A stretch of 64,000 nucleotides of DNA from an uncultured Ignisphaera sp. (lineage in GTDB: Archaea > Thermoproteota > Thermoprotei_A > Sulfolobales > Ignisphaeraceae), in contig CALJEI010000001.1 in the NCBI GenBank assembly GCA_938074605.1, forward strand, positions 62,001-126,000, read 5' to 3'. The notes under the pieces are model-generated. The model saw only the letters and a program-made list of their open reading frames with translations, was not told the DNA's origin and ran no database searches. The position numbers and the translations under genes are program-made. Each line of letters starts with the position of its first letter. The stretch's first letter is position 1. Positions 45,715 through 54,356 of the stretch are shown here, one piece after another.

Positions 45715-46959
45715 TTAACTAAAAATCATATTCTCTATATGAGCATTTGGAGTAACCTCTTTATGAGTCCACACTTTTGTATTCAAAAGAACAACATTAT
45801 CCCCAATTATTGTATCATCACCTATAACACTATTAATTATTTTAACATTTTTATTTACTCTAACGTGCCTACCTACTATGCTATTTATTATAGATGTCTT
45901 AGCGCCTATCCTACATCGATCCATAACAACACTTCGATTGATTGTTACTTCATCCTCAATAATGGTATAGTTATCTATTACGCAGTCTGATAGCGAAACA
46001 TTCTTTCCTATCTTTACATGTCTACCTATAAGAATTTCACCGTCAGTCTTTATCTCACCTCTAATAATTTTTGATAATATTTCCTGGTGTAGCATGGTAG
46101 ATTCTTTACTTTTTCCTTGTACCCTAACATTATATATCAATGGTTTTGCTTCTAATTCTTCTAACGTCATACGTCGAAGAAGATAGAATATCGCCTCCAA
46201 ATATCTCTCTGGTGTTCCTATATCAAACCAATACCCCTTTAACTCATAGGCATAGACATTTCCAAACATCTGTATAGCTAGCGGGATTATATGCTGTCCA
46301 AAATCCATCATATTTCTCTGTCTCATATAATTAACTATATCACTATTTAGAAAATCTCTAAAGTGGGCTGAAAGTATATATATACCTGTATTGATAAAAT
46401 GGCTTGGAGCTTCCTTCATTGTTTTAGGCTTTTCGACAAATCTTCTAATTTTATTTTCATGATCTATATCTGCTACACCAAAGTGTATTAGCTCTTCTTC
46501 TTTTTCAAGATATTTTACCGCTATAGTCATAAGGCTATTATTTTTAGTGTGAAACATCCACATATCTTGGAGATCTAAATCAAATATCAAATCGCCCTGC
46601 ACAACTAGAACGGGTTCCTTAATATCATAGTATTCCATAATAATTCTAGCACAATCTGCACTACCTACACTCTCTTCATTTGGTTGATATCTTATTCTAA
46701 CATTTGGTAAATCATACTTTAATCTAATTTTTAGTCCCTCACCAAAATAATCATAGACTTCCTTATAGTTTAGATATCCACTCACCCCCATATAGAATTC
46801 CGTTATTCCCTGTTTAGCTAATTTAACAATTGTAAATTCTATAAGTGGCCTGTTAAGAAATCTGACCAAAGCTTTAGAAGTTTCAACTGTAAGTGGACGT
46901 AACCTAGTACCCAGACCCCCCAATGGAATTATAGTTTTACACAACACAACATCCACCAT
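45715..46959 (-). CDS. Sugar-1-phosphate nucleotidyltransferase with left-handed beta-helix
   Basis: A 414-residue protein. The N-terminal Rossmann-like pyrophosphorylase domain has the signature PLGGLGTRLRPLT with SKAL, then VVQGD, VEKP and GYWFDIGTPERYLEA. The C-terminal 110 residues are hexapeptide repeats (IGRHVKIGKNVSLSDCVI). It activates glucose-1-phosphate or mannose-1-phosphate to an NDP-sugar. Glycogen-synthase and galactose genes nearby make glucose-1-phosphate plausible. The specific nucleotide is not readable. Confidence 0.88.
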   Translation of the reverse strand: MVDVVLCKTIIPLGGLGTRLRPLTVETSKALVRFLNRPLIEFTIVKLAKQGITEFYMGVSGYLNYKEVYDYFGEGLKIRLKYDLPNVRIRYQPNEESVGSADCARIIMEYYDIKEPVLVVQGDLIFDLDLQDMWMFHTKNNSLMTIAVKYLEKEEELIHFGVADIDHENKIRRFVEKPKTMKEAPSHFINTGIYILSAHFRDFLNSDIVNYMRQRNMMDFGQHIIPLAIQMFGNVYAYELKGYWFDIGTPERYLEAIFYLLRRMTLEELEAKPLIYNVRVQGKSKESTMLHQEILSKIIRGEIKTDGEILIGRHVKIGKNVSLSDCVIDNYTIIEDEVTINRSVVMDRCRIGAKTSIINSIVGRHVRVNKNVKIINSVIGDDTIIGDNVVLLNTKVWTHKEVTPNAHIENMIFS

Positions 46960-47107
46960 ATAATTAAGTGTATTTCTAGCTAATAAACATTTTATTCCAT
47001 TTACTTATACTATTTATCTACACCACTGTGAAGATACTAAATGATCTAGCAGTTTAGAGAAATGAATACATCTAAAATAGAATTATAATAATGTTAACAA
47101 AATAAAT

Positions 47108-48100
47108 CTATTCTTTACACTTTATTTCTACTGTATTGCGTAGCATATGTGCTGCTTCCTCAGGTGTACTATCATATGTAAAGTTACCTCCACCCGTCTC
47201 CATCCCTGCTGCATACTTTAGTTTCCCCACCATTCTGTACATGCCATATATTTCTATATGCATATGATAAAATGTATAAATTCCTTTTAGTGGTGCTTGA
47301 TGTAATACCATCATGTACGGCATTGGTTTTTCAAATATGTTTTTAATTCCACATAGTACCTTCTTTACTATTCTAGCCATATCTTTAGTAAGCTCTGTAT
47401 TTAGCTGTGATAATAGTTGGATGTGTGTCAGGGGATATATATGTACTTCAAATGGCCAATGTGCATAGAATGGTATGAAGGCAATCCAGTAATCTGTATT
47501 AGCAACAACTCTTTCCCCATACTCTTTCTCTATATTTACTATATCACAGAATAGACATTGTTTCTTTTTGCTATAGTACCTATTTGAATTTATTAGTTCT
47601 CTTAAAACCTTAACAGGTATAAATGGCAGTACATATATTTGTGAATGAGGGTGTGTTAATGAAACCCCTATTTCCTTACCCTTATTTCTAAAGAAGAGAA
47701 AATATATAGCCTTAGGATCCCTCATTTCATCTTCCTGCTTCCTCTTAACACCCTTAAACACCTTATAGATTTCAGTAACATCTAGGTCACTTATATCATC
47801 AATATCATGTTTTGGCGTTTCTACTACTACGTAGCACCTACCATAAGACGGTGCTGTAGAATAGAATTTGTATTTTCCAGGAGGAATTGGTTCTTCATTT
47901 AGCATAGGGAATTTATTCCTTAGTATTAATATATCCCATCCAAATCCTGTTTCAGGTGTTCCAGGACAGAAGGGGCAGAAGTCTTGAGGCTGCCATGGTC
48001 TTAGATCTCTAATGTTGGAGACCATTACCCACTCTCCCAATGTTGGATCCCATCTAAGTTCCTGTACCCTCTTATAATTCATACTTCTCACCATTTTCAT
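47108..48100 (-). CDS. galT: Galactose-1-phosphate uridylyltransferase
   Basis: A 330-residue HIT-superfamily transferase. The catalytic histidine lies in THPHSQIYVLPF, which forms the covalent uridylyl intermediate. FCPFCPG and FCDI supply metal-binding cysteines, and the second HIT-like half has MHIEIYG. It exchanges galactose-1-phosphate with UDP-glucose in the Leloir pathway. It follows galK by five bases on the same strand, forming a galK-galT operon. The start is ATG 48100, with alternatives at 48094 and 48085. Confidence 0.93.
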   Translation of the reverse strand: MKMVRSMNYKRVQELRWDPTLGEWVMVSNIRDLRPWQPQDFCPFCPGTPETGFGWDILILRNKFPMLNEEPIPPGKYKFYSTAPSYGRCYVVVETPKHDIDDISDLDVTEIYKVFKGVKRKQEDEMRDPKAIYFLFFRNKGKEIGVSLTHPHSQIYVLPFIPVKVLRELINSNRYYSKKKQCLFCDIVNIEKEYGERVVANTDYWIAFIPFYAHWPFEVHIYPLTHIQLLSQLNTELTKDMARIVKKVLCGIKNIFEKPMPYMMVLHQAPLKGIYTFYHMHIEIYGMYRMVGKLKYAAGMETGGGNFTYDSTPEEAAHMLRNTVEIKCKE

Positions 48101-48105
48101 TCTAT

Positions 48106-49356
48106 TTAGTGTACTGTTGCCCCTCTATCAATGCTGACTATATATCCATTAGCTGCATAGCTACCTACTACCCTACTAAGTGTTCTTTTTCCTATTTCAA
48201 AATCCTTCACTAAGCCTATAACTGCTCCTCCCAGTCCAGCACCAGATAGCTTTGCACCATATGCTCCAGCACTTACTATTTCATCTACTATTTTATCTAG
48301 TTCTGGTAAACTCACATCATATAATTCACTTAACAATTTATGTTGATACAACATTATGGCACCTAAAAGTCTTAAATCCCAATCACTACTATTTAAAATA
48401 CTCTGCACCACCTCCCTACCAATTTCTATTGCGGCACTTATTTCGTCCTCCATAATTTTTATACCATTCATTATTTTTATGGCTAGCATTGTTGATCTAT
48501 GCATTTTCAACGTAAATAGAATCCTATTTAAAGGAATTCTATCTAGGTCTGTAAGATAGAGCTTTAACTCATCCTCGGACAGTTCATCCCATTTTGGTTC
48601 CCAGAATTTATAGCCAAGCTTACCTCTAATATGGTTGGGTAACTCCTTTGATAAAAGTTTCCTAAGACCGTCTTCTATCTCTTTTTGTCTATTAGGATGT
48701 ATATCAGCAGTTGAGTGCCTAATTCCTGAATCAACAACTATGAATAGCCCCTTATCAAAATTTAGTTCACTAACATTATATGGAGGTCTTGTATTAATTA
48801 GGATTACACCGCCATACGATGAGGCATACTGATCTAGCCTTCCGCATGGTATTCCCATAATCTGATTTTCAGCTTCAAAAGCAAGTTCTGCAATATCCTT
48901 TTTAGATAGTTTAAGACCAAATTCAGCATCAAGTGCTGTTATAAAGGCAACTGTTAATGCAGCACTACTGCCTAAGCCAGATGCAATAGGTATATCGCTA
49001 TAGATGTAGGCTTTACAACCTGTTATGTCATATCCATGCTTCTTTAAAGCAATTATAGAGGCTCTTAGATAATTGCCAAACCACTTTCCTCTAACAAGAT
49101 TAGTTTCAACTATACTAAATTCATCCCTGAGACCTATATTTTCCGAAAAAACTTCACAGAATTCATTATAAATCTTTTTAATAGCTACATATGTTCTTAG
49201 ATTTACTCCAACAGCTACAACAGGTAATCCTTTATAGTCCTGATGTGTATTTAGAAAGTCTAAGCGTCCTGGAGCAGAAACTACAGTATTTGGCTCTAGA
49301 CTATATTTCTCCCTAAATCCTTTAACCACCTTTTCAATGATATCCATATTTAACAC
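48106..49356 (-). CDS. galK: Galactokinase (GHMP kinase family)
   Basis: A 416-residue GHMP kinase. It has the galactokinase signature SAPGRLDFLNTHQDYKGLPV (a variant of GRVNLIGEHTDY), the ATP-binding PIASGLGSSAAL loop and the C-terminal GAKLSGAGLGGAVIGL. It phosphorylates galactose at C1, feeding galT. The start may be GTG 49356 or ATG 49347; AGGAGGAG lies 3-5 bases before the first and 13 before the second. Because the LIGEH segment is changed to LNTH, specificity for a related sugar cannot be excluded. Confidence 0.88.
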   Translation of the reverse strand: MLNMDIIEKVVKGFREKYSLEPNTVVSAPGRLDFLNTHQDYKGLPVVAVGVNLRTYVAIKKIYNEFCEVFSENIGLRDEFSIVETNLVRGKWFGNYLRASIIALKKHGYDITGCKAYIYSDIPIASGLGSSAALTVAFITALDAEFGLKLSKKDIAELAFEAENQIMGIPCGRLDQYASSYGGVILINTRPPYNVSELNFDKGLFIVVDSGIRHSTADIHPNRQKEIEDGLRKLLSKELPNHIRGKLGYKFWEPKWDELSEDELKLYLTDLDRIPLNRILFTLKMHRSTMLAIKIMNGIKIMEDEISAAIEIGREVVQSILNSSDWDLRLLGAIMLYQHKLLSELYDVSLPELDKIVDEIVSAGAYGAKLSGAGLGGAVIGLVKDFEIGKRTLSRVVGSYAANGYIVSIDRGATVH

Positions 49357-49417
49357 CAGCTCCTCCTATATTTATCACATTACACTATTGTATTACTAAA
49401 TAGTGTAGTTTAAAAAT

Positions 49418-50317
49418 CTAAAAACTTGAATTCATAGTCATTAATGCTTTCTCCTTTATGTAGTTGATTAGAGAAAGTACTATAAATATGGCTTCTTCTG
49501 TACGTATACTTTCAACTCCTTGACGTGGCACAAAGTTTACTATATAGTGACAATACCTACCTATATTGATGCCCTCATTTAAAGCTATCTCATCGATATC
49601 TAATTTAGGTCCACCAAATAGTAGCAATATCTTCTCTGTACTTATCAAGGCGTGGCCTAATTCACTTTCTATCCTATACAGCATCAAACCTTTTTTAGAC
49701 GCCCCTATAACTGTATAGTTGTTATGTATTGAGTATTCTGCCAGATTTTGGAGCGAATTAAACTTCTTAACAATAAATCCCCAGTATACTTCAACCTCAT
49801 CCCTCTTAATAGGTTTTAGGATATAATACCCCTGTGTTTCTCTGACAATTTTCACTGTAATTCTAGTTTTTATGGGTTGCATAGAACCATAGATAATGCC
49901 CTTCTTATCTAAGCCTACATCAACTATGCTCTTTACATCATCGCTATACTCCACTATTCCCTCACGAATATCTAGGCCATAAACTCTAGGATTTATGTGA
50001 TGTGGCGTCTTGAGAGGGGGTATAATTCCAGCATATTTTAATACAGAGTCTTTGCCAAATATTCTTCTCTTTAAGTATGGTGGAATTTCTTGATAATTTA
50101 GAATTTTTGCAATAGTTTCTGCATTTTCATCATTATCATCAACATAAATCATAATTTCCTCAACACGGAAAATAGCAGCTGCACGTCCAATATATCCAAC
50201 CTTACGTGTTTTTTCTCTCAGATCTGCTGCTTCTGATATAAGTGATGAGGGGATGGCTATCGATATAAATGGTTTATTACGTAGAGGGTATAGCTCATTC
50301 TCCTGATCCACATTCAT
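49418..50317 (-). CDS. SPOUT-fold RNA methyltransferase (DUF171/C9orf114-like)
   Basis: A 299-residue protein matching the archaeal DUF171 group. The N-terminal half (SIAIPSSLISEAADLREKTRKVG) continues into the split SPOUT domain. An OB-fold-like insertion (about 125-180) separates it from the trefoil-knot elements, which are LLLFGGPKLDIDEI and the C-terminal FVPRQGVESIRTEEAIFI, the SAM-binding loop. It probably methylates rRNA. The substrate is inferred from family only. Confidence 0.82.
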   Translation of the reverse strand: MNVDQENELYPLRNKPFISIAIPSSLISEAADLREKTRKVGYIGRAAAIFRVEEIMIYVDDNDENAETIAKILNYQEIPPYLKRRIFGKDSVLKYAGIIPPLKTPHHINPRVYGLDIREGIVEYSDDVKSIVDVGLDKKGIIYGSMQPIKTRITVKIVRETQGYYILKPIKRDEVEVYWGFIVKKFNSLQNLAEYSIHNNYTVIGASKKGLMLYRIESELGHALISTEKILLLFGGPKLDIDEIALNEGINIGRYCHYIVNFVPRQGVESIRTEEAIFIVLSLINYIKEKALMTMNSSF

Positions 50318-50381
50318 AACCTAGAACTCAAAAATATTATAATAAAAATTATGTTGAACTAGGTTTTCTATTTTTATATGG

Positions 50382-51059
50382 CTATTTTGAAGATAAAGCT
50401 TCTATTATTAACTGGCAAAACTCTGGAAGATCATCAGGAACTCTACTAGTAATTATATTACCGTCTCTTATAGCTGGCTCATCAACAAACACGGCTCCAG
50501 CATTTATTAGGTCATCCTTTACCGCTCTATAGCTAGTTACCTTTCTACCCTTTACAAGTCCAGCAGAAATTAGTACTTGTGGTCCATGACATATAGCTGC
50601 AACTACTTTACCAGCTTCATATACATCCCTTACAAATTTTAGAACATTCTCATTTATTCTTAGAGAATCAGGTGAAAATCCTCCCGGTATTATTAAAGCA
50701 TCTATATCTTCAACTTTAACTTCATCTAAATTCTTTATCACATATCTCACACCTTCTCCAAACACCATCAATGGTATAGGGGTGCCAAATCTACCCGTAA
50801 CAGGTTTTTCAAAAATTGCTGGGCGTGGATGTAGACCTGTTTTGATAGGTATAATTATTACCTCAGCTCCCTCTTCACTAAGTCTTAGAAATGGGTAGAG
50901 CAGCTCTATATCTTCAAATTCATTTGCTACTATTATGGCAACCCTTTTATCCTTTAATTTAGTTCCAGGACCAGTTCTTTTAACAAGTCCCACAGATAAC
51001 ACCAATAAATTGTTGTTTAGAGAGGGTTTATATGCTAATAGCTTCCTTGCCTTTCCCAC
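50382..51059 (-). CDS. PfpI/DJ-1 family glutamine-amidotransferase-like protein
   Basis: The DJ-1/PfpI domain starts near residue 37 (KRVAIIVANEFEDIELLYPFL). It contains the active cysteine in the nucleophile elbow AAICHGPQVLISAG and the family glutamate in EFEDIE. Total length is 225 residues, with a 36-residue N-terminal extension uncommon in the family, so the true start may be further downstream although no better-supported start codon was found. Relatives act as proteases, chaperones or deglycases. Confidence 0.85.
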   Translation of the reverse strand: MGKARKLLAYKPSLNNNLLVLSVGLVKRTGPGTKLKDKRVAIIVANEFEDIELLYPFLRLSEEGAEVIIIPIKTGLHPRPAIFEKPVTGRFGTPIPLMVFGEGVRYVIKNLDEVKVEDIDALIIPGGFSPDSLRINENVLKFVRDVYEAGKVVAAICHGPQVLISAGLVKGRKVTSYRAVKDDLINAGAVFVDEPAIRDGNIITSRVPDDLPEFCQLIIEALSSK

Positions 51060-51262
51060 AATGCTTTAAATCAATGAATGAATGTCTAGCCATATACTAC
51101 CATTATTACTCTATCTTAATCAATAAATGCTATCAACTATATACCTCCATTAAAACATAACCATTAGATAGCTAAAAGCTACAAAATTCAAAATCTTTAG
51201 CCTCTAATTTAAGAAGCTCACAACTATAGAAATTATAATAGAACTATTTTTACACCCAAAGG

Positions 51263-51321
51263 CTTCAGATGGTTAATCTATCATCATCCTTAGAAGTCTT
51301 GAGATCACCTCCCTCATCATT
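51263..51321 (-). ncRNA. Candidate C/D-box sRNA (2'-O-methylation guide)
   Basis: On the minus strand a C box ATGATGA (51320-51314), a C' box ATGATGA (51287-51281) and a D box CTGA (51268-51265) occur in order over about 58 nt. The 12-base guide TAGATTAACCAT lies between C' and D. The D' box is weak (CTAA, about 51293-51290). Two perfect C motifs and a correctly spaced D box in a non-coding gap fit archaeal box C/D RNAs. The rRNA or tRNA target complementary to the guide was not identified. Confidence 0.5.
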
Positions 51322-51429
51322 AAACATGCATCACAACTACCATATAGCTATCTACACTCTTAAATTTTAATCCTTTTAATTTAGTTAATTAACTAAAGTT
51401 AGAGCTATAGATATTTCTACTGTTTATAG

Positions 51430-51585
51430 CAAGACAGATCTAATGTACTACTCCAATACAGGATTAAACTTATATATAAAGGAAAGAAGCACATAAAGTG
51501 TAAATCATGTAGATATGGTCAGCATTCTGTAGATAGAGATAAAATAACCTTTGAATTATTAAGAATTAGTAGAAGTTATGATTAA
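51430..51585 (+). pseudogene. Decayed TnpB (IS605 family) C-terminal zinc-finger fragment
   Basis: A 51-codon open stretch without a start codon reads KGKKHIKCKSCRYGQHSVDRD followed by KITFELLRIS. C-x2-C followed by a DRD motif is the hallmark of the TnpB zinc-ribbon/RuvC-III end, though the spacing between the second Cys pair and DRD is about three residues longer than usual, and nothing else of the transposase is recognisable. It appears to be a relic of a lost element. The gap 51060-51689 otherwise holds the C/D RNA candidate and a hairpin at 51591-51606. Confidence 0.42.
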
Positions 51586-51590
51586 AGTTC

Positions 51591-51606
51591 CTCCTTTAGT
51601 AAGGAG
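51591..51606 (+). repeat. Perfect 6-bp inverted repeat (hairpin)
   Basis: CTCCTT-TAGT-AAGGAG, directly after the TnpB-like relic. IS605-family elements carry subterminal hairpins recognised by TnpA, so this may be such a relic. A simple transcript-end hairpin is the alternative. Confidence 0.45.
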
Positions 51607-51689
51607 ATACACTAAATTTTTCTAGAACATAGCTAAAAATAGAAAAGTAGAAACATTTTTAGAAATAGGCTATAAAAATGTATAGAAGG

Positions 51690-51779
51690 TCCCGCCGGGG
51701 GGATTTGAACCCCCGACCACCCGGTATCTATAGCCCTGCCCCACTACAGCCGGGCGCTCTGCCGCTGAGCTACGGCGGG
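51690..51779 (-). tRNA. tRNA-Tyr (GUA) with an 18-nt intron
   Basis: The acceptor stem CCCGCCG/CGGCGGG gives the C1-G72 pair typical of archaeal tRNA-Tyr. The D arm is GCTC/GAGC, the T arm GGGGG-TTCAAAT-CCCCC, and the discriminator is A. The anticodon stem CCCGG/CCGGG closes 25 nt; removing 18 nt (51743 to 51726) at the canonical 37/38 position leaves loop CTGTAGA with anticodon GUA. Intron borders may shift by a base. CCA is not fully encoded. Confidence 0.93.
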
Positions 51780-51898
51780 GACCATATTGTAGGAAGAGAC
51801 TATCTAGTTTTATAAACTTTTCTTGAATATGAGATATAGTAGTAGTTATATAGTAAAAATAAATTATTTATTGAATTATTTTAATATGCCATTCTACA

Positions 51899-52399
51899 TT
51901 AAGCTATGAGTGCCTGTGCTGATGCCGATGCCATGCTACCATCGACATACATTGCTGAAACTGTTATAACAGCTTTGGATCCAATGCTTATATCACTTCC
52001 TTTTAATCTGATTGTCAGTATGGTTTCATGCCCTGGAGACAGTCTTAACCCATCTATTTCTAATGCTGAATTTCTAGCTATAGCATTCCCAATGTTTGGT
52101 GCTATTAACTCCATATATAGATTTGTTGGTGATAATATAGTTATGTTTACTCCTTTTATTTCCTTTGTACCGAGATTTCTTATGGATATTGTTAATATAG
52201 CTTCACTACTATTTACTGAGAAGACATTTTGAACCACTAAGGCTATCTTCTGCTGTTGTTGCATTGAACTTAAATAGTTTGGCATAAATGTATAGAGTGT
52301 CATTCCAATAGCTATAGTTATTGCTATACCTAGCACTAATGCCAATAATTCACTCATTCCCTTATTAGCAACTCTTTTCCAAGATGTGTTTTTCACCAT
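51899..52399 (-). CDS. Archaeal type IV pilin-like protein
   Basis: A 166-residue protein with a class III-type signal. A basic N-terminus (KNTSWKRVANKG) is followed by a hydrophobic stretch from residue 18 (LLALVLGIAITIAIGM), with likely cleavage after G14 by a PibD-type peptidase. The remainder is a beta-rich domain with several NxS/T sites that could be glycosylated. It lies 43 bases after the TadC/FlaJ-like gene on the same strand, so it is probably the filament subunit for that platform. Glutamate falls at +3 after the predicted cut rather than the usual +5. Confidence 0.8.
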   Translation of the reverse strand: MVKNTSWKRVANKGMSELLALVLGIAITIAIGMTLYTFMPNYLSSMQQQQKIALVVQNVFSVNSSEAILTISIRNLGTKEIKGVNITILSPTNLYMELIAPNIGNAIARNSALEIDGLRLSPGHETILTIRLKGSDISIGSKAVITVSAMYVDGSMASASAQALIA

Positions 52400-52442
52400 A
52401 TTCCCCTAACTATCTCAGTGTTTTTAAAATGTATGTCATAGC

Positions 52443-54209
52443 TTAGCGAACTAGACTTGCGGCTATTACTCCTACTACTATTGCTATGCAGTCTCTTGGT
52501 TCAAATATTGGTAAACCTCTCTTAATAATCGATGAAATAAACTTAAAGCATATTAGCGACACAAAGATGAGTGTTGAAATTGGGGGGATGTATACACCTC
52601 CTAAAAAGTATGTATTTAGTGCTGTCATTAGAGGTGAAACTGTTCTCCATATCCACACCATTATAAATACATTTGCTATTGATAGAATCTCAAAGAATAA
52701 CGATAATTTTTTGACACTATTCTCCATAGTCTTAATCCTATATATGTATTCATATAGTGTCTGGAGTACCTCATCATTTCCTCCCCCACATTCATGGATA
52801 ATCCCTAGGACAAATACAACATATCGGAATAAAAATGATGGTGATGCTATTTCCGCCCCTACTTCTGCTAGTGAATATCCATGCCCCACTCTATTCAATA
52901 CTATTTCTAGATTCCTTAATGTTACATCATCCAGCGTACCACTTTGAACTATATGCTCCAATGCTTTTACAACACTATATCCACTTCTTTTAAGTTCTAT
53001 AACGTTTTTTAGAATTTCTAGTGAGTCTCTATCAAGAGTCTCCATATCTCTCACCATTTGATACGTTCTATAACCAATAATTACTCCTACGATCCATGAA
53101 ACAGCAAGAGAATAGCCTCCTATAATATTATATAAAATAATTGTAAGAACCATATATATTAGTATTGGCTGTACAACATATCTTACAGGTATTGTATTTA
53201 GTGTGTTAGGCCTTATTGAATAAGCAATTGAAATAAGTAAAGGGGTTGTAAGAACAGCAATAGCTATTGTAAACTGTATGTTCAGAACCATTGATGTGGA
53301 GACCATAACCAATGGGAAGATAACATAGAGTGCTAATGCTATCTGACTTATTGTTATAGCCATTCGTTCAGCATATAGTTTCATGTTAAATTCGCTTCTC
53401 AAAATCTCTTCATCAATTCGTGTTTTAAGCCATGTCAATATATTACCTCCTTCCCTAATTTTAGACGCATAGCCTAGGAAAATTCTTCCAAGCCTCTCAT
53501 TTGGTGTAACCCTTGCTCTATACAATAGAGCGTCTATATGCGATAAAAAGTAGAGTTTAGAATCTCTATCTACTATGGTAATCTCCTTTACTATAGCCTT
53601 TAAAATGGATATCCTCTTTAATCTTTCAATCAGAAACCCTATGTTAGTACCAATACTTTCTATGATAGATAGTATTATTAAGAACCACTTTAGCTCAACA
53701 TCTATTAACCTTTTATGGGTGTATATCTCCATAATTGGTCTTAAAATAATTATTGTAAAGAAGAGAAGTGGTAGTAGCGAAAATAATAATATATAGCGAT
53801 AACCCATAATAATTCCAAGTAAAATAAATGTAAATGATAGTACCGTTAATAGTGGTACTAACCATACATTTCTTCTTATCCAAGTAACATTAACATTGCT
53901 TAAACTCTTTAAACTAAGCCTCCTATATATCTCTATCAATTCTCTAGCAGCATTAAAGCTCCATAATACAAGAAGAGGTACTATAACAATACTTAAGATA
54001 TACGATGTATATACAATAAGTTTTATTGGATCTGAAATTAATTCATATAAAGAGACAATTCTAAACCTATCTATATTCAGCACTATGGCTAGAGTCTCAC
54101 CAACCAACACTATTAAGGTAATTATAAGCCCTATGATATACTCTCTATAAATCCTTACATTCATTCCATATACATCAGAGTATTTTTTACACCCCATACA
54201 GCTAAACAT
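52443..54209 (-). CDS. Archaeal pilus/archaellum platform membrane protein (FlaJ/TadC type)
   Basis: A 588-residue polytopic membrane protein with around nine hydrophobic segments and two cytoplasmic type-II-secretion-F-like regions (about 215-290, and 395-480 including LVKALEHIVQSGTL-type helices). This is the double-F layout of archaeal FlaJ/UpsF proteins, which anchor the pilus. The start may be ATG 54209 or ATG 54164. It forms an operon with the pilin. The matching secretion ATPase (FlaI/UpsE) is not in the window. Confidence 0.82.
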   Translation of the reverse strand: MFSCMGCKKYSDVYGMNVRIYREYIIGLIITLIVLVGETLAIVLNIDRFRIVSLYELISDPIKLIVYTSYILSIVIVPLLVLWSFNAARELIEIYRRLSLKSLSNVNVTWIRRNVWLVPLLTVLSFTFILLGIIMGYRYILLFSLLPLLFFTIIILRPIMEIYTHKRLIDVELKWFLIILSIIESIGTNIGFLIERLKRISILKAIVKEITIVDRDSKLYFLSHIDALLYRARVTPNERLGRIFLGYASKIREGGNILTWLKTRIDEEILRSEFNMKLYAERMAITISQIALALYVIFPLVMVSTSMVLNIQFTIAIAVLTTPLLISIAYSIRPNTLNTIPVRYVVQPILIYMVLTIILYNIIGGYSLAVSWIVGVIIGYRTYQMVRDMETLDRDSLEILKNVIELKRSGYSVVKALEHIVQSGTLDDVTLRNLEIVLNRVGHGYSLAEVGAEIASPSFLFRYVVFVLGIIHECGGGNDEVLQTLYEYIYRIKTMENSVKKLSLFFEILSIANVFIMVWIWRTVSPLMTALNTYFLGGVYIPPISTLIFVSLICFKFISSIIKRGLPIFEPRDCIAIVVGVIAASLVR

Positions 54210-54356
54210 ATCTTTTTACCCAAATGTAGCCTACAAATATATAATGTGCATCATTTATCTAGAATGAAAGTCGCAATCCAAAGTGAATAAATTCCATATT
54301 CTATAGGGCTTTCTACACAATAGAGATTGAAGGAAACTGTAAATATTATACCTTCT

